A stretch of 64,000 nucleotides of DNA, taken from assembly GCF_001894865.1 (NCBI RefSeq), contig NZ_BCXA01000003.1, positions 124,001 to 188,000 of the forward strand, written 5' to 3'. Position numbers and translations under genes: made by a program. The notes under the pieces are model-generated. The model was not told where the DNA came from, made no database searches, and saw nothing but the letters and a program-made list of their open reading frames with translations. The first letter of the stretch is position 1, and every line of letters begins with the position of its first letter. Of the stretch, positions 1-7,758 are shown piece after piece. The DNA comes from Rhodococcus maanshanensis NBRC 100610 (GTDB lineage Bacteria > Actinomycetota > Actinomycetes > Mycobacteriales > Mycobacteriaceae).

Positions 1-317
1 ACCACCACGTGATGGGTTTCGCCTTTCGTGTCGATGATGCGGTGCCTGCTGCTGAAGGGCGCCCCGTGTGCTCGGACGTTGTCGAGGATCGCGGCGACGT
101 GCGATTTGTCGTCGGGATGCTTGTGGGAGAGCATCAGCTCGGTGGTCGGCACGACCGAGCCGGGCTCGTAACCGTGCATCCTGGCCACCGCCGCCGACCA
201 CTCCCACGCGTCCTCCGCGACGAGGAATCGGAAACTCCCGACGAGCATGGCCGACTCGCCGCCGACGGGCTCCGTCGTGCTGGACTCCGGTTGCGCCTCG
301 GGCGCGACATCGCTCAC
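1..317 (-). CDS. PAS-domain protein, probably PAS-ANTAR (3' end outside window)
   Basis: Only the N-terminal ~105 residues lie in the window; the gene runs off the left edge. From a GTG at 317 the translation contains GSFRF, WEWSAAVARMHGYEPG, HKHPDD and FSSRHRIIDTKG, a PAS fold closely matching the complete PAS-ANTAR protein at 11944-12555. By analogy it should end in an ANTAR RNA-binding domain acting as a transcription antiterminator, but that part is not visible. The start lies 16 bases after the DJ-1 gene stop on the same strand, so the two are probably co-transcribed from the promoter at 950-975. The PAS similarity is seen directly; the ANTAR half is inferred. Confidence 0.8.
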   Translation of the reverse strand, partial: MSDVAPEAQPESSTTEPVGGESAMLVGSFRFLVAEDAWEWSAAVARMHGYEPGSVVPTTELMLSHKHPDDKSHVAAILDNVRAHGAPFSSRHRIIDTKGETHHVV

Positions 318-333
318 AAATCGAGTATGGACC

Positions 334-903
334 TCATGTCGGCGGCGGCGCCGTACCTCCGGCCGCGACCACGTCGACCAGGGCATCGCAGAAGGCCGGC
401 AGATCACCCGGGCTACGGCTCGAGACCAGGTTGCGGTCCACCACCACCTCACGATCGACGACGGTGCCGCCCGCGTTCGCGATGTCCGTTCTGACGCTGG
501 GATAGGACGTGAGGGTTCGGCCACGCACCACGTCGGCCTCGACGAGCGTCCATGGGCCGTGGCAGATCACGCCAACGGGTCGACCCGCGGACACGAAGTC
601 GCGAACGAAATCCACCGCCGCACGATCCTGCCGAAGATGGTCGGGATTGGTTGTCCCGCCCGGAAGGACGAGTCCGTCGAACTCGGTGATCTTCGCATCC
701 GCGACGCGCAGGTCGACGGGGTATCGCCAGGCCTCGTGCACGTCGTGCTTCATGGCCTGGATCTCGCCTGTGGCGAGGGACAGCAGTGTCACCTGCGCGC
801 CTGCCTCCTCGAGCGCGCGACGCGGCTCGACCAGCTCGACCTCCTCGACACCATCCGTGGCGAGGACGGCGACGCGCTTTCCGGCGAGTTTCGCGGCTCC
901 CAT
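334..903 (-). CDS. DJ-1/PfpI family (type 1 glutamine amidotransferase-like) protein
   Basis: A 189-residue single-domain protein of the DJ-1/PfpI superfamily, which includes deglycase-, protease- and chaperone-like stress proteins. Visible features are the N-terminal strand VAVLATDGVEEVEL, the LPGGTTNPD loop and the nucleophile elbow GVICHGPW, with Cys114 as the expected catalytic residue. Length and motifs fit the general-stress PfpI type. The ATG at 903 is chosen because AGGAGG lies six bases upstream; a longer in-frame extension to 1095 lacks a ribosome site and would run over the promoter. A GTTT-N16-GGGTAG promoter-like match lies upstream at 950-975, suggesting stress-sigma control. 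The exact substrate is unknown. Confidence 0.88.
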   Translation of the reverse strand: MGAAKLAGKRVAVLATDGVEEVELVEPRRALEEAGAQVTLLSLATGEIQAMKHDVHEAWRYPVDLRVADAKITEFDGLVLPGGTTNPDHLRQDRAAVDFVRDFVSAGRPVGVICHGPWTLVEADVVRGRTLTSYPSVRTDIANAGGTVVDREVVVDRNLVSSRSPGDLPAFCDALVDVVAAGGTAPPPT

Positions 904-949
904 GACTGCCTCCTGTTCCGGTTGCGGTCGTCGGCGTGCCATAGCCGAA

Positions 950-975
950 CTACCCGAGCGGGTGACCGGTGAAAC
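950..975 (-). promoter_or_regulatory. SigB/SigF-type promoter for the DJ-1/PfpI gene
   Basis: On the minus strand GTTT (972-975), 16 bases, then GGGTAG (950-955). This fits the alternative stress sigma consensus GTTT-N15/16-GGGTAT of actinobacteria. It sits 47 bases upstream of the ATG. Confidence 0.6.
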
Positions 976-1015
976 ACCTACCCCGATTCGCCACGGGATC
1001 CGGGGCGGGCGCAAC

Positions 1016-1041
1016 GTTTGAGCGGGGATCAGGTGCGGTAC
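1016..1041 (+). promoter_or_regulatory. SigB/SigF-type promoter for the cupredoxin lipoprotein
   Basis: GTTT (1016-1019), 16 bases, then CGGTAC (1036-1041), 27 bases before the ATG. The -10 element differs from GGGTAC at one base. Together with the divergent site at 950-975 it would give a back-to-back pair of stress promoters. Confidence 0.5.
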
Positions 1042-1068
1042 CCAGGGGCAGCTATCCCGGGAGGATCG

Positions 1069-1509
1069 ATGTTCACAGCGACGACCGGCACTCACCCCAC
1101 GGCAGCGAGTGCATCAAGGGTTCTCGGTGTCGCACTTGCGGCCGTTGCGATCGCGGTGACCCCCGCATGCGACTCATCCGACGACGCGTCCCTGACGCCC
1201 GAGGCGCCGTGGACCGATTCCTACGGCCCCAAGGAACCGACCACGGCCGGTGCACCAGCCGAATCCATGACCGTCACCATCAAGGACTTCAGGTTCACCG
1301 TCCCGTCGACCGTGCGCGCGGGCGCCGAGGTCTCCTTGGTGAACGAGGACAACGTCGAGCACTCGGCGACCTCGGATCAGGCGGGAACCTTCGACGAGGA
1401 GGTCGACGGAAACGACACGGCCACCTTCCACGCGCCCACGGAGCCGGGGACCTACGCCTTCCATTGCCGCTATCACCCCGAGATGGTGGGCATGCTCGTC
1501 GTCGGGTGA
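1069..1509 (+). CDS. Cupredoxin-like (plastocyanin-type) lipoprotein
   Basis: A 146-residue exported protein. Residues 1-34 form a lipoprotein signal ending in VTPAC, with Cys34 as the predicted lipidation site. Residues ~65-146 form a small cupredoxin fold with candidate type-1 copper ligands His98 (VEHSA), Cys133, His136 and Met139 (FHCRYHPEM). A role in extracytoplasmic electron transfer or copper binding is expected; no partner is adjacent. The ATG at 1069 is preferred over an upstream in-frame ATG at 1018 because GGGAGG lies five bases upstream and the signal peptide then starts properly. It converges on the LuxR-type regulator, with 20 bases between the stops. Confidence 0.87.
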   Translation: MFTATTGTHPTAASASRVLGVALAAVAIAVTPACDSSDDASLTPEAPWTDSYGPKEPTTAGAPAESMTVTIKDFRFTVPSTVRAGAEVSLVNEDNVEHSATSDQAGTFDEEVDGNDTATFHAPTEPGTYAFHCRYHPEMVGMLVVG

Positions 1510-1529
1510 GGCCGGGCCGATCTGCCGGA

Positions 1530-3893
1530 TCAGGCCTGTCGATCGTGCTGGTTCTCGGCGATCCAGCCCGCGATCTGGGTTCGCGAGGTGAACCCGAGCT
1601 TGGACAGGACGTGTTCGACGTGGCCCTGGGCGGTGCGGGGCGAGATCACCAGCATCGAGGCGATCGCCTTGTTCGTGTGTCCCGCCGCGACCAGCTGTGC
1701 CACCTCGGTTTCGCGTGGAGTCAACACAGAGGTGACCGGTGTCGTCCTGGGCTTGTCGGCTCGGCTGTCACCGAGTGCGTAGGCGACGGATTCGTCGAGT
1801 TCCATGGCGGTCCCGGTGCGAAATGCTTCGCCGTAGGCCTTGTCCCCGAGTGCGTCGCGGGTGAGTTGCTCGCATTCGTCGTGGATGCCGACCAGGTACG
1901 GGAGTGTCACCGTGACGCTTCCTGCCGTCTGCGCGATCGTCTGTGCGGCACCCATCAGGACCCCGGCACGCGTCGGCTGGTGCTCGCGTATTGCGATCCA
2001 GGCCAACGACTCCAGGCACCAGCCCGTCATGACCAGGTCCTTGAGCTGCCGGAGGAGCTGCAACGCCTGTACCGTCAGGGTTGCCGACCGATTGATCTCT
2101 CCTGCCTGTAGCAGCGTCTGTCCGAGAGCCCATGACGAGTACGCGCGGAAGAAGGACTCACCTCGGGGAGTGGTGATCGCAAGCACCCGCTCTTGGCAGT
2201 CGGCGGCCGTCGTCTCGTCTCCGGAAAGTCCACTCGCCGCTGCCAGACCGAGCAGGCCGCCCAGCAGTCGTGTGATCTCATACCCGAATCGACTTGGGTC
2301 GTTCCAGGGCGACCGCTCGTTCGCGCTGGCGAGTGCCGCCTGGAACGATTCGACCGCACCGGCGAGGTCGCCGGTGAACAGTGCCCGGTAGCCGCTCGCG
2401 TAATCCGCGGTCTCGAGCGACTCCGCGTCTCCCAGCTGTTCCGCGAGCGCACGGCATTGAGCCGCTCGCGTCGCGGCCTGGTCGATTTGTCCCTGCATGC
2501 CCGCCGACACGCAGTCGCCGTACAACATCTCCACACGTTCCTCGACCTGCATGGCGTCGGAGCTCGTCAGGGAGCGGCCCATCCAATAGCGGGCCTCCGC
2601 CAAAAGGCCTCGGCACGTCCAGAACATGAACATGGCATTGGTGATCCGCGCATTGACATCCGGATCGGTTGCGACGACATCCTCGGTCAGGCTGAACGCC
2701 AGTGCGTCCCGCAGGTTTGGCTGTTCCCGATCGAGCCGGGTGATCCAGCGCATCTGCTCGGGGCCGATCCATTCGGACTCGGCCAACTCCACCAGCTGGT
2801 CGTACCACGCGAGGTGCCGCCGTTGCGCTATCGGATAGTCGCCGGATTCGCGCAATCTCTCCCTGCCGTAGGCGCGGATCGTCTCGACCATGCCCAGGCG
2901 GACGACGTCCCCGACCTGTTCACGGACCAGGATTGACTTGTCGACGAGCGAGGTCACCGCGTCCACGAAATCGTGGGTGACCAGACCTTCGGGACAGATG
3001 CCCTCGGCCGCGTCCAGCTCGAAACCGCCCACGAAAACCGACAGCCACGCCCACAGCTTCTGTTCTCGACCCTCGCACAGCTCGTAGCTCCAGTCGACGC
3101 ACGATCGCAATGTGTGTTGTCGAGATGGTGCGACCCGGGATCCGACGGTCAACAGCTGGTAGCGGTCGGTCAGGCGTTGCAGGATCTGCTCGGCGGTCAT
3201 CGCGCGGATCCGCACCGCGGCCAGCTCGATGGCCAAGGGAAGTCCGTCCAGCTGGCGGCAGATTCCCGCCACCGCAGCGCAATTTGCCTCGGTGAGCGCG
3301 AAGTCAGGCAGAGCGTCGGTGGCCCGTGCGACGAACAGTGCCACCGACTCGTACCGGGGCATCGCCTCGAGTTTCGGGGTCTGCTGCGGTTCGGGCGCCG
3401 TCAATGGCGGCACCTTCAGCACCCGCTCACTGTCCACCCCGAGGATCTCGCGGCTCGTGGCCAGGATGCGTAGGTCGGGGCATGCCCGCAACAGGGTCTG
3501 CGCCAACTCCGCGACGGGAATCAACAGGTGCTCGCAGTTGTCCAGGACCAACAATGTGTGCCGGGTGGAGAGCTGATCGGTCAGGAGGTGAGTCAACGAC
3601 CGGCCCGGCTGATCCGGCAGTCCGAGCGCGCCGGCGACGGACTCCGCCAACAACTCGGAATCCTGCAGGTCACCGAGTGCGACGAACCACACCCCGTCGG
3701 TGAACGAGCGCCGGGAATCCTCTGCGACCCGCAGTGCCAGCCTGGTCTTGCCGACCCCACCGACGCCGGCCAACGTCACCAACCGTGTGGTCGCCAGCAA
3801 GCGCCTCGCCTCGGTGATCTCGTGTCGCCTGCCGATGAAACTGGTCAACTCTGCCGGCAGGTTTCCGGGCTTGTCCTTCACGGAGGTCGTCAT
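1530..3893 (-). CDS. Large LuxR-family transcriptional regulator with AAA/NB-ARC-like ATPase domain
   Basis: A 787-residue multidomain regulator. Near residues 40-50 is a Walker A motif (GVGGVGKT), followed by a Walker B-like LLVLDNCEHL around 113-122 and an LPLAIELAA motif typical of signal-transduction ATPases with numerous domains. The middle (about 400-680) is helical and repeat-like, consistent with a TPR-type sensor region. The C-terminus (about 725-780) is a LuxR helix-turn-helix: LTPRETEVAQLVAAGHTNKAIA followed by ISPRTAQGHVEHVLSKLGF. Such proteins bind ATP and an unknown ligand and activate transcription. No cognate target is obvious; a 158-base gap separates it from the recombinase gene. 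Confidence 0.9.
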   Translation of the reverse strand: MTTSVKDKPGNLPAELTSFIGRRHEITEARRLLATTRLVTLAGVGGVGKTRLALRVAEDSRRSFTDGVWFVALGDLQDSELLAESVAGALGLPDQPGRSLTHLLTDQLSTRHTLLVLDNCEHLLIPVAELAQTLLRACPDLRILATSREILGVDSERVLKVPPLTAPEPQQTPKLEAMPRYESVALFVARATDALPDFALTEANCAAVAGICRQLDGLPLAIELAAVRIRAMTAEQILQRLTDRYQLLTVGSRVAPSRQHTLRSCVDWSYELCEGREQKLWAWLSVFVGGFELDAAEGICPEGLVTHDFVDAVTSLVDKSILVREQVGDVVRLGMVETIRAYGRERLRESGDYPIAQRRHLAWYDQLVELAESEWIGPEQMRWITRLDREQPNLRDALAFSLTEDVVATDPDVNARITNAMFMFWTCRGLLAEARYWMGRSLTSSDAMQVEERVEMLYGDCVSAGMQGQIDQAATRAAQCRALAEQLGDAESLETADYASGYRALFTGDLAGAVESFQAALASANERSPWNDPSRFGYEITRLLGGLLGLAAASGLSGDETTAADCQERVLAITTPRGESFFRAYSSWALGQTLLQAGEINRSATLTVQALQLLRQLKDLVMTGWCLESLAWIAIREHQPTRAGVLMGAAQTIAQTAGSVTVTLPYLVGIHDECEQLTRDALGDKAYGEAFRTGTAMELDESVAYALGDSRADKPRTTPVTSVLTPRETEVAQLVAAGHTNKAIASMLVISPRTAQGHVEHVLSKLGFTSRTQIAGWIAENQHDRQA

Positions 3894-4051
3894 CGAACAT
3901 CATCTCGTTTCACCGTGTGCTGTGATCGACGCTATCCCTGGAAGGCGTAAGACGAAATCGTGGTGGCCACATCGTTGCGTCCATTTTGTCCACTCGTTGG
4001 CTCATGCTCGACCCACCGAACGGTTGCCTGGAAATGCACCGAGTGCTCGGG

Positions 4052-5149
4052 TCACCCGGTGGCGTCGGTGCGGGGGAGGGGCGTGCCCCTCGTCACGAGT
4101 TGGTAAGCCGGGTTCAGAGCAGCGGCGTCCCGGACCGAGGCGCCGGCACCCGCGGTGTACCGCTGCGTGGTGTTCATGGACTCGTGCCCGAGCATCCGCA
4201 TGAGCGTGTAGATGCTGACGTTCTGGTCGGCCATGGCGGTGGCGAAGGTGTGCCGGAGCTGGTGCACGAGGGCGCCCTTCGCGCGGTCGCCATTGATCCC
4301 CGCACGGCGATAGGCGCGTTCGACGCGATACTGCAGCGTGCCCCTGGTGATCCGTTGCCCGTCGCCTCCGACGAACATGGGGTCGGCGGCGGTGAATCGC
4401 TCCCACGGGGAGACGTCGGCCCGCGGCCTCCGTCGTGCGGTGTCGGGGAACCGCTCCGAGCGGCTGACGAGGTAGTCGCCGAGCACGTCCACGACGGCGG
4501 GCTCGACCGTGACCACCCGCTCCTTGTTGCCCTTGCCGTGCACATGGATCACCTTGGCGTGGCCGTCCCCGTCGTCGACCGCGTCGCGCAGGTCCCCGAG
4601 GTCCACCGCGATGAGTTCGGCCGAGCGCATCCCGGTCAACAGTCCGGTGAGAATCACCGCGAGATCACGCTCCGGCCAGGCGCGTGCCCCGTTGTCGTCC
4701 GCGGACTGCAGTGTTGCGACGAGCCGCTCGACCGAGTCGGCGCGAAACGCCTTGGGAAGGGTCTTCGGGGCCTTGGGGCGCAGCACCGCCGACATCGGGT
4801 TGGCGACGATGGCGTCCACCGAGAACAGGAAGTCGCACAGCATGTTCCAGGTCGACCAGCATCGCCTGATCGAGGCGGCCTGGTGCGTCAGCGCGTAGTC
4901 GGCGAAGGCCGTTCGCATGGTCGTCTTGTCGAGGGCGGCGAGGGTGAGCTCCGCTGCGCTCACCCCGACGGCGCGCGCGAGGGCATCGGCGATGAGGGTG
5001 TAGTCCTGGCGGTACGCCTTGAGCGTGTTCGGTGAGGGTTTCGCGGTGCTGCGATGGATGAGGAACTCCCCGAACCAGGGGGAGAGTCGTTCGTGCCCGC
5101 GGCTCCCTTTCGGAAGGAGTTCGTCATCGGGTTCTTGCACCGTCACCAT
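4052..5149 (-). CDS. Tyrosine recombinase (XerD/phage-integrase family)
   Basis: A 365-residue site-specific recombinase. Residues ~22-125 form a SAM-like core-binding domain (NTLKAYRQDYTLIADAL). The catalytic domain shows the full family set: Arg175 (TGMRSAEL), Lys206 (HGKGNKER), His296-x-x-Arg299 (VHQLRHTFAT), His322 (MLGHESMNTTQ) and the nucleophile Tyr331 (RYT). Nothing is missing, so it should be active. The ATG at 5149 is chosen because translation upstream is low-complexity and no good ribosome site is seen; a longer start (to 5281) is possible. It lies beside one copy of a 29-bp direct repeat (5284-5312) whose second copy is 11.4 kb away, which makes these repeats candidate recombination sites. 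Confidence 0.9.
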   Translation of the reverse strand: MVTVQEPDDELLPKGSRGHERLSPWFGEFLIHRSTAKPSPNTLKAYRQDYTLIADALARAVGVSAAELTLAALDKTTMRTAFADYALTHQAASIRRCWSTWNMLCDFLFSVDAIVANPMSAVLRPKAPKTLPKAFRADSVERLVATLQSADDNGARAWPERDLAVILTGLLTGMRSAELIAVDLGDLRDAVDDGDGHAKVIHVHGKGNKERVVTVEPAVVDVLGDYLVSRSERFPDTARRRPRADVSPWERFTAADPMFVGGDGQRITRGTLQYRVERAYRRAGINGDRAKGALVHQLRHTFATAMADQNVSIYTLMRMLGHESMNTTQRYTAGAGASVRDAAALNPAYQLVTRGTPLPRTDATG

Positions 5150-5283
5150 GAGCGGGCACGCTAGCGGGGGACACCGACACCGAGGGGAGTAGGTCCCGTC
5201 GCCCCGGGTTCTCCGTGCCGGGCCGAAGGGCCAGGCACGGCGGCGCCGAGTCATCTCCGTGACCTGCGGAACGCCGATCACTC

Positions 5284-5312
5284 GATAATGTCATAACGCC
5301 TGGCGTATCGGC
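5284..5312 (+). repeat. 29-bp direct repeat, copy 1 (candidate recombinase site)
   Basis: The sequence begins GATAATGTCATAACG and ends TATCGGC, and contains the near-palindrome ACGCC-T-GGCGT. It matches 16698-16726 at 25 of 29 bases in the same orientation. It lies 135 bases upstream of the tyrosine recombinase start. Function as an attachment or recombination site is inference. Confidence 0.6.
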
Positions 5313-5378
5313 ATGGAGTGCCGCGGCGGTGGCCGCTCGTCGATGTCGGGCGCAGGCTGGTTGCCACTCACGTCCTCC

Positions 5379-5399
5379 AACCACGACGGAGGGGTGGTT
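5379..5399 (-). terminator. Weak hairpin downstream of gvpK
   Basis: AACCAC, nine bases, GTGGTT: a 6-bp stem 54 bases past the gvpK stop with no T-run. It is a possible end of the gas-vesicle transcript. Confidence 0.3.
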
Positions 5400-5452
5400 C
5401 TTCAATCGTGGCGATCATGTGACCGCCTTCCGCCTACCTGGTGGGGTGTCCT

Positions 5453-5764
5453 TCATTCCCGGGGCAGCAGGGTGCCCAGCGGCCCCAGGTCGATGTTGAG
5501 ATCCTCGGGACTCAGCCCGAAGTGCTCGCGCAGCTCGCACATGCGCTGCTCGAGGAGCATCAACGTGGTACCGACTCGCTCGATCTGCTCGTCGCTGAGA
5601 TCGCCCTCGTCGACCCGCCGTAGCGCCTGGCGTTCCATGAGTTGCCTGAGCAGTTCGACGAGCGTGAGCACGAGCGTGACCAGGCCCCGTTCCACCGATT
5701 CGGGATCGGCGTCGATCCTTTGCGGCAGCCCGCGCGCACCCCGGGTCCGCTGCGGGTCGGTCAT
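5453..5764 (-). CDS. gvpK: Gas vesicle protein GvpK
   Basis: A 103-residue protein of the GvpK family, an accessory protein needed for gas-vesicle assembly in other organisms. The diagnostic core is RIDADPESVERGLVTLVLTL, followed by ELLRQLMERQALRRVDEGDLSD and ERVGTTLMLLEQRMCELREHFGLSPEDLNIDLGPLG. Length is normal. It is the last gene of the ten-gene gvp operon; its ATG overlaps the stop of the preceding GvpA-family gene by four bases (ATGA), indicating translational coupling. Confidence 0.95.
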   Translation of the reverse strand: MTDPQRTRGARGLPQRIDADPESVERGLVTLVLTLVELLRQLMERQALRRVDEGDLSDEQIERVGTTLMLLEQRMCELREHFGLSPEDLNIDLGPLGTLLPRE

Positions 5765-5979
5765 GGGTCACCCCGATCCGAGGCGAGGTGGTCCGGAGGG
5801 GGAGCTTGCAGGGCCCGGACCGAGGAGATCAGGGTGCGCAGGGAGATCTGCACCATGTCGATGTCGGCGATCGACAGCGTGACGTCGCCGGCGATCACGA
5901 CCCCGCCCGCGAGCACGCGGTCGAGCAGGTCCACCAGCGCGACGCGCCGTTCCGGATTTCCGGCCGCCGACGCGGTCAT
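5761..5979 (-). CDS. gvpS: GvpA/GvpJ-family gas vesicle protein (GvpS position)
   Basis: A 72-residue short member of the GvpA family: VALVDLLDRVLAGGVVIAGDVTLSIADIDMVQISLRTLISSV is the conserved amphipathic shell-protein core. It is shorter than the main GvpA homologue at 8547 and carries no C-terminal extension, so it is probably a minor or nucleating shell component rather than the bulk shell. Gene order matches the Streptomyces operon, where the gene before gvpK is called gvpS; the symbol rests on that synteny. The start and stop overlap both neighbours by four bases. Confidence 0.88.
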   Translation of the reverse strand: MTASAAGNPERRVALVDLLDRVLAGGVVIAGDVTLSIADIDMVQISLRTLISSVRALQAPPPDHLASDRGDP

Positions 5980-6758
5980 GACGGTTCCTCGTGTACGTCG
6001 TCGATCCCGGTGAACGAGTACGGCGGCCACGGACCGGTCAGGTCGAGCCGCAGGCGTTGGTGTGTGTCCTGGAGCGCCGCGACGGCGGCGGCGAACTCGT
6101 CTGCGCGGGCACGATCCACCAGGTAGGTGCCGTTGAGAGGCATCCAGGCGCGCGTACCGGCGAGTACCGGTGCCGTTGGGCGCTGCCTGCGACCCCCCGC
6201 GGCTATCTGGAGGAGTGCGGAGTGCACGTCGTCGGCCTCGGCCTCGACTGCGCGCTCGATCGATTCCCGGGAGGACAGTGCCGCGCGGCGCCGGGCCAGA
6301 TACCTGGCGCCTGCGCCGGGACCGCCCGCGTCGGGGGCGTCTTCCGGTGGCGCCGTTGTGTCCGCGACCGCGCGGACTCCCCACTCGGCGCGCCCGGCGA
6401 TCTGGCGCAGTGCGGCCTCGAAATCGCTTCGGCGTTCGATGAGCAGTGATCGGACCCGATCGTCGTCCGGACAGACGGTCGCGAGTCGAATAGGCACCGT
6501 GTCCGCTGTGTCGGCCACGGCGCCGACGACCGCGTCGTGAGCGCGAGCGACCTCCTCCAGCCAGTCGAGGTCCTCGAGATTGTGGCGCAGGGCGGCGTCC
6601 CCGAACAGGTCGAGGCCGACGGTTCCGACGACCGCGGTCAGCCCGGCGGCTTCGACGGTGCGGGCCCGCTCGCCCGCGACACCCGTCGGGAGGTCGTCGC
6701 CGAGCGGACCGTTTCCGACGACCGTGTACATCCACACGCCCGTGCCCTCATCCGTCAC
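5976..6758 (-). CDS. gvpL: Gas vesicle protein GvpL/GvpF family
   Basis: A 260-residue GvpL/GvpF-family protein, a class of assembly factors that associate with the shell protein. It begins VWMYTVVGNGPL, has LDWLEEVARAHDAVVGAVADT and TVPIRLATVCPDDDRVRSLL in the first half, and EWGVRAVAD plus LNGTYLVDRARADEFAAAVAAL in the second, in the order typical of the family. The GTG at 6758 is chosen because it gives a family-length protein overlapping the upstream gene by 11 bases; the upstream extension to 6854 is arginine-rich and read through another gene. It is the second GvpF/L paralogue of the operon (the other is at 7759-8550). Confidence 0.9.
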   Translation of the reverse strand: MTDEGTGVWMYTVVGNGPLGDDLPTGVAGERARTVEAAGLTAVVGTVGLDLFGDAALRHNLEDLDWLEEVARAHDAVVGAVADTADTVPIRLATVCPDDDRVRSLLIERRSDFEAALRQIAGRAEWGVRAVADTTAPPEDAPDAGGPGAGARYLARRRAALSSRESIERAVEAEADDVHSALLQIAAGGRRQRPTAPVLAGTRAWMPLNGTYLVDRARADEFAAAVAALQDTHQRLRLDLTGPWPPYSFTGIDDVHEEPS

Positions 6759-7146
6759 GCTCGTCCTCCGCCGTCTGCCGCGCCGTGCCCTGCTCCGGCA
6801 ACTCCTGCCGTCGAGACTCGACGGCGGGAACGCTCTCACCCGCATCGAGCGCATCGAGCCGTTCGCGGAGGGCGCGGTTCTCGAGCTCGAGATCGCGACT
6901 CGATCCGCTCAACCACGGGTCGTGTTCCCACCAGTCGATTCCGACCGCCTTGGCGGTCTCAAGGGAGGCGATCACCAACCGGAGTTTGATCGTGAGCAGT
7001 TCGATGTCGAGGAGGTTGATCTGGATGTCGCCTGCGATCACGATGCCCTTGTCGAGGACCCTTTCGAGGATGTCGCCGAGGTTCGCCGGCTCATGGCCGG
7101 AGCCGTATGGCTGCGGACTGGCGGCCCCCCGCCCGGACATGGTCAT
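6748..7146 (-). CDS. gvpJ: GvpA/GvpJ-family gas vesicle protein (GvpJ position)
   Basis: A 132-residue protein with a GvpA-type core at residues ~23-70 (ANLGDILERVLDKGIVIAG, then DIQINLLDIELLTIKLRLVI), followed by IDWWEHDPWLSG and a charged helical tail (RDLELENRALRERLDALDAG). The WWxxDPWL segment plus coiled-coil-like tail is typical of GvpJ-type minor shell proteins rather than the bulk GvpA. The start at 7146 (MTMSG) overlaps the gvpO stop by four bases. It is likely needed for nucleation or shape of the vesicle. Confidence 0.9.
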   Translation of the reverse strand: MTMSGRGAASPQPYGSGHEPANLGDILERVLDKGIVIAGDIQINLLDIELLTIKLRLVIASLETAKAVGIDWWEHDPWLSGSSRDLELENRALRERLDALDAGESVPAVESRRQELPEQGTARQTAEDERDG

Positions 7147-7475
7147 TGCGACTTCCGCCCCACGTCGCTGCTGCCACGCGCGTAGCGCTGTGTCCTGCTG
7201 TACGAGATGAGGTCGCCGTCCAGGGTGAGTTCCACCTCGTACAGCGCGAGGATGTCCGAGGACGTCGGGATGCGCCGGTCCTCCACCACCTCCACCTCGA
7301 TCAGCCACCCGTCGTCGGTCGGTGCCACCGAGGTGACTCCGACAACCTCGCGTGTGGTGAGCTCGACGAGGTCTCGCACCGCGATCCCAGCGGCTTCGGC
7401 AGCGGAGATCGAGGCGGGCTGCGGCGACTCGCGATCGTCGATTTCGCCGTCATCTCCGCGTGGTGCCTTGGTCAC
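7143..7475 (-). CDS. gvpO: Gas vesicle protein GvpO
   Basis: A 110-residue GvpO-family protein. After an acidic N-terminus it has AAEAAGIAVRDLVELTTREVVGVTSVAPTDDGWLIEVEVVEDRRIPTSSDILALYEVELTLDGDLISYSRTQRYARG in overlapping blocks, the conserved compact GvpO domain. Its biochemical role is not settled, although it is required for vesicle formation in haloarchaea. It overlaps both neighbours by four bases. In Streptomyces operons gvpO is the first gene; here it lies in the middle, a rearranged order. Confidence 0.92.
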   Translation of the reverse strand: MTKAPRGDDGEIDDRESPQPASISAAEAAGIAVRDLVELTTREVVGVTSVAPTDDGWLIEVEVVEDRRIPTSSDILALYEVELTLDGDLISYSRTQRYARGSSDVGRKSQ

Positions 7476-7756
7476 GGGTGGTCACTCCTCTCGGGGGAAC
7501 CGGGTTTCGCGGTCTGCGGGTCGGGATCGGCCGGTTGGCCGGTGACCCGGTTCAGCACGCGCTGCTCGGCCTCCCGCCGCTCGTCGATCGACAGCTCGCC
7601 CGCGTCCGCTTCGGCGTCGATGGCCTCGAGCTCCCGCCGTGCTTCGGCGGGGTCGTGGAGTTGCTGCTCGACCTGTTCTTGGATCAGTTCCCCGAGCCTG
7701 ATCACGCCACGGATCGGCGCGAGTGGCGCGCCGAGTACCGCAGAGATCAGGCCCAT
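7472..7756 (-). CDS. gvpG: Gas vesicle protein GvpG
   Basis: A 94-residue GvpG-family protein: the N-terminal hydrophobic GLISAVLGAPLAPIRGVIRL segment followed by a charged helix (ELIQEQVEQQLHDPAEARREL, LSIDERREAEQRVLNRV) is characteristic. GvpG is an accessory factor of vesicle assembly. The start lies two bases after the gvpF stop at 7759. Confidence 0.92.
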   Translation of the reverse strand: MGLISAVLGAPLAPIRGVIRLGELIQEQVEQQLHDPAEARRELEAIDAEADAGELSIDERREAEQRVLNRVTGQPADPDPQTAKPGSPERSDHP

Positions 7757-7758
7757 GG

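Larger units (their letters stand above)
5150..5452. other. Intergenic region between recombinase and gas-vesicle operon
   Basis: No gene is visible. It holds the direct-repeat copy at 5284-5312 and a short hairpin at 5379-5399 downstream of gvpK. Confidence 0.5.

Noticed and set aside
1510-1529. Terminator between the cupredoxin and LuxR-type genes
   Set aside because: Only a GGCC...GGCC type weak pairing is present in the 20-base gap.
5150-5281. N-terminal extension of the recombinase to 5281
   Set aside because: The extra 44 residues are Arg/Pro-rich and unlike recombinase N-termini; the core-binding domain begins after the Met at 5149.
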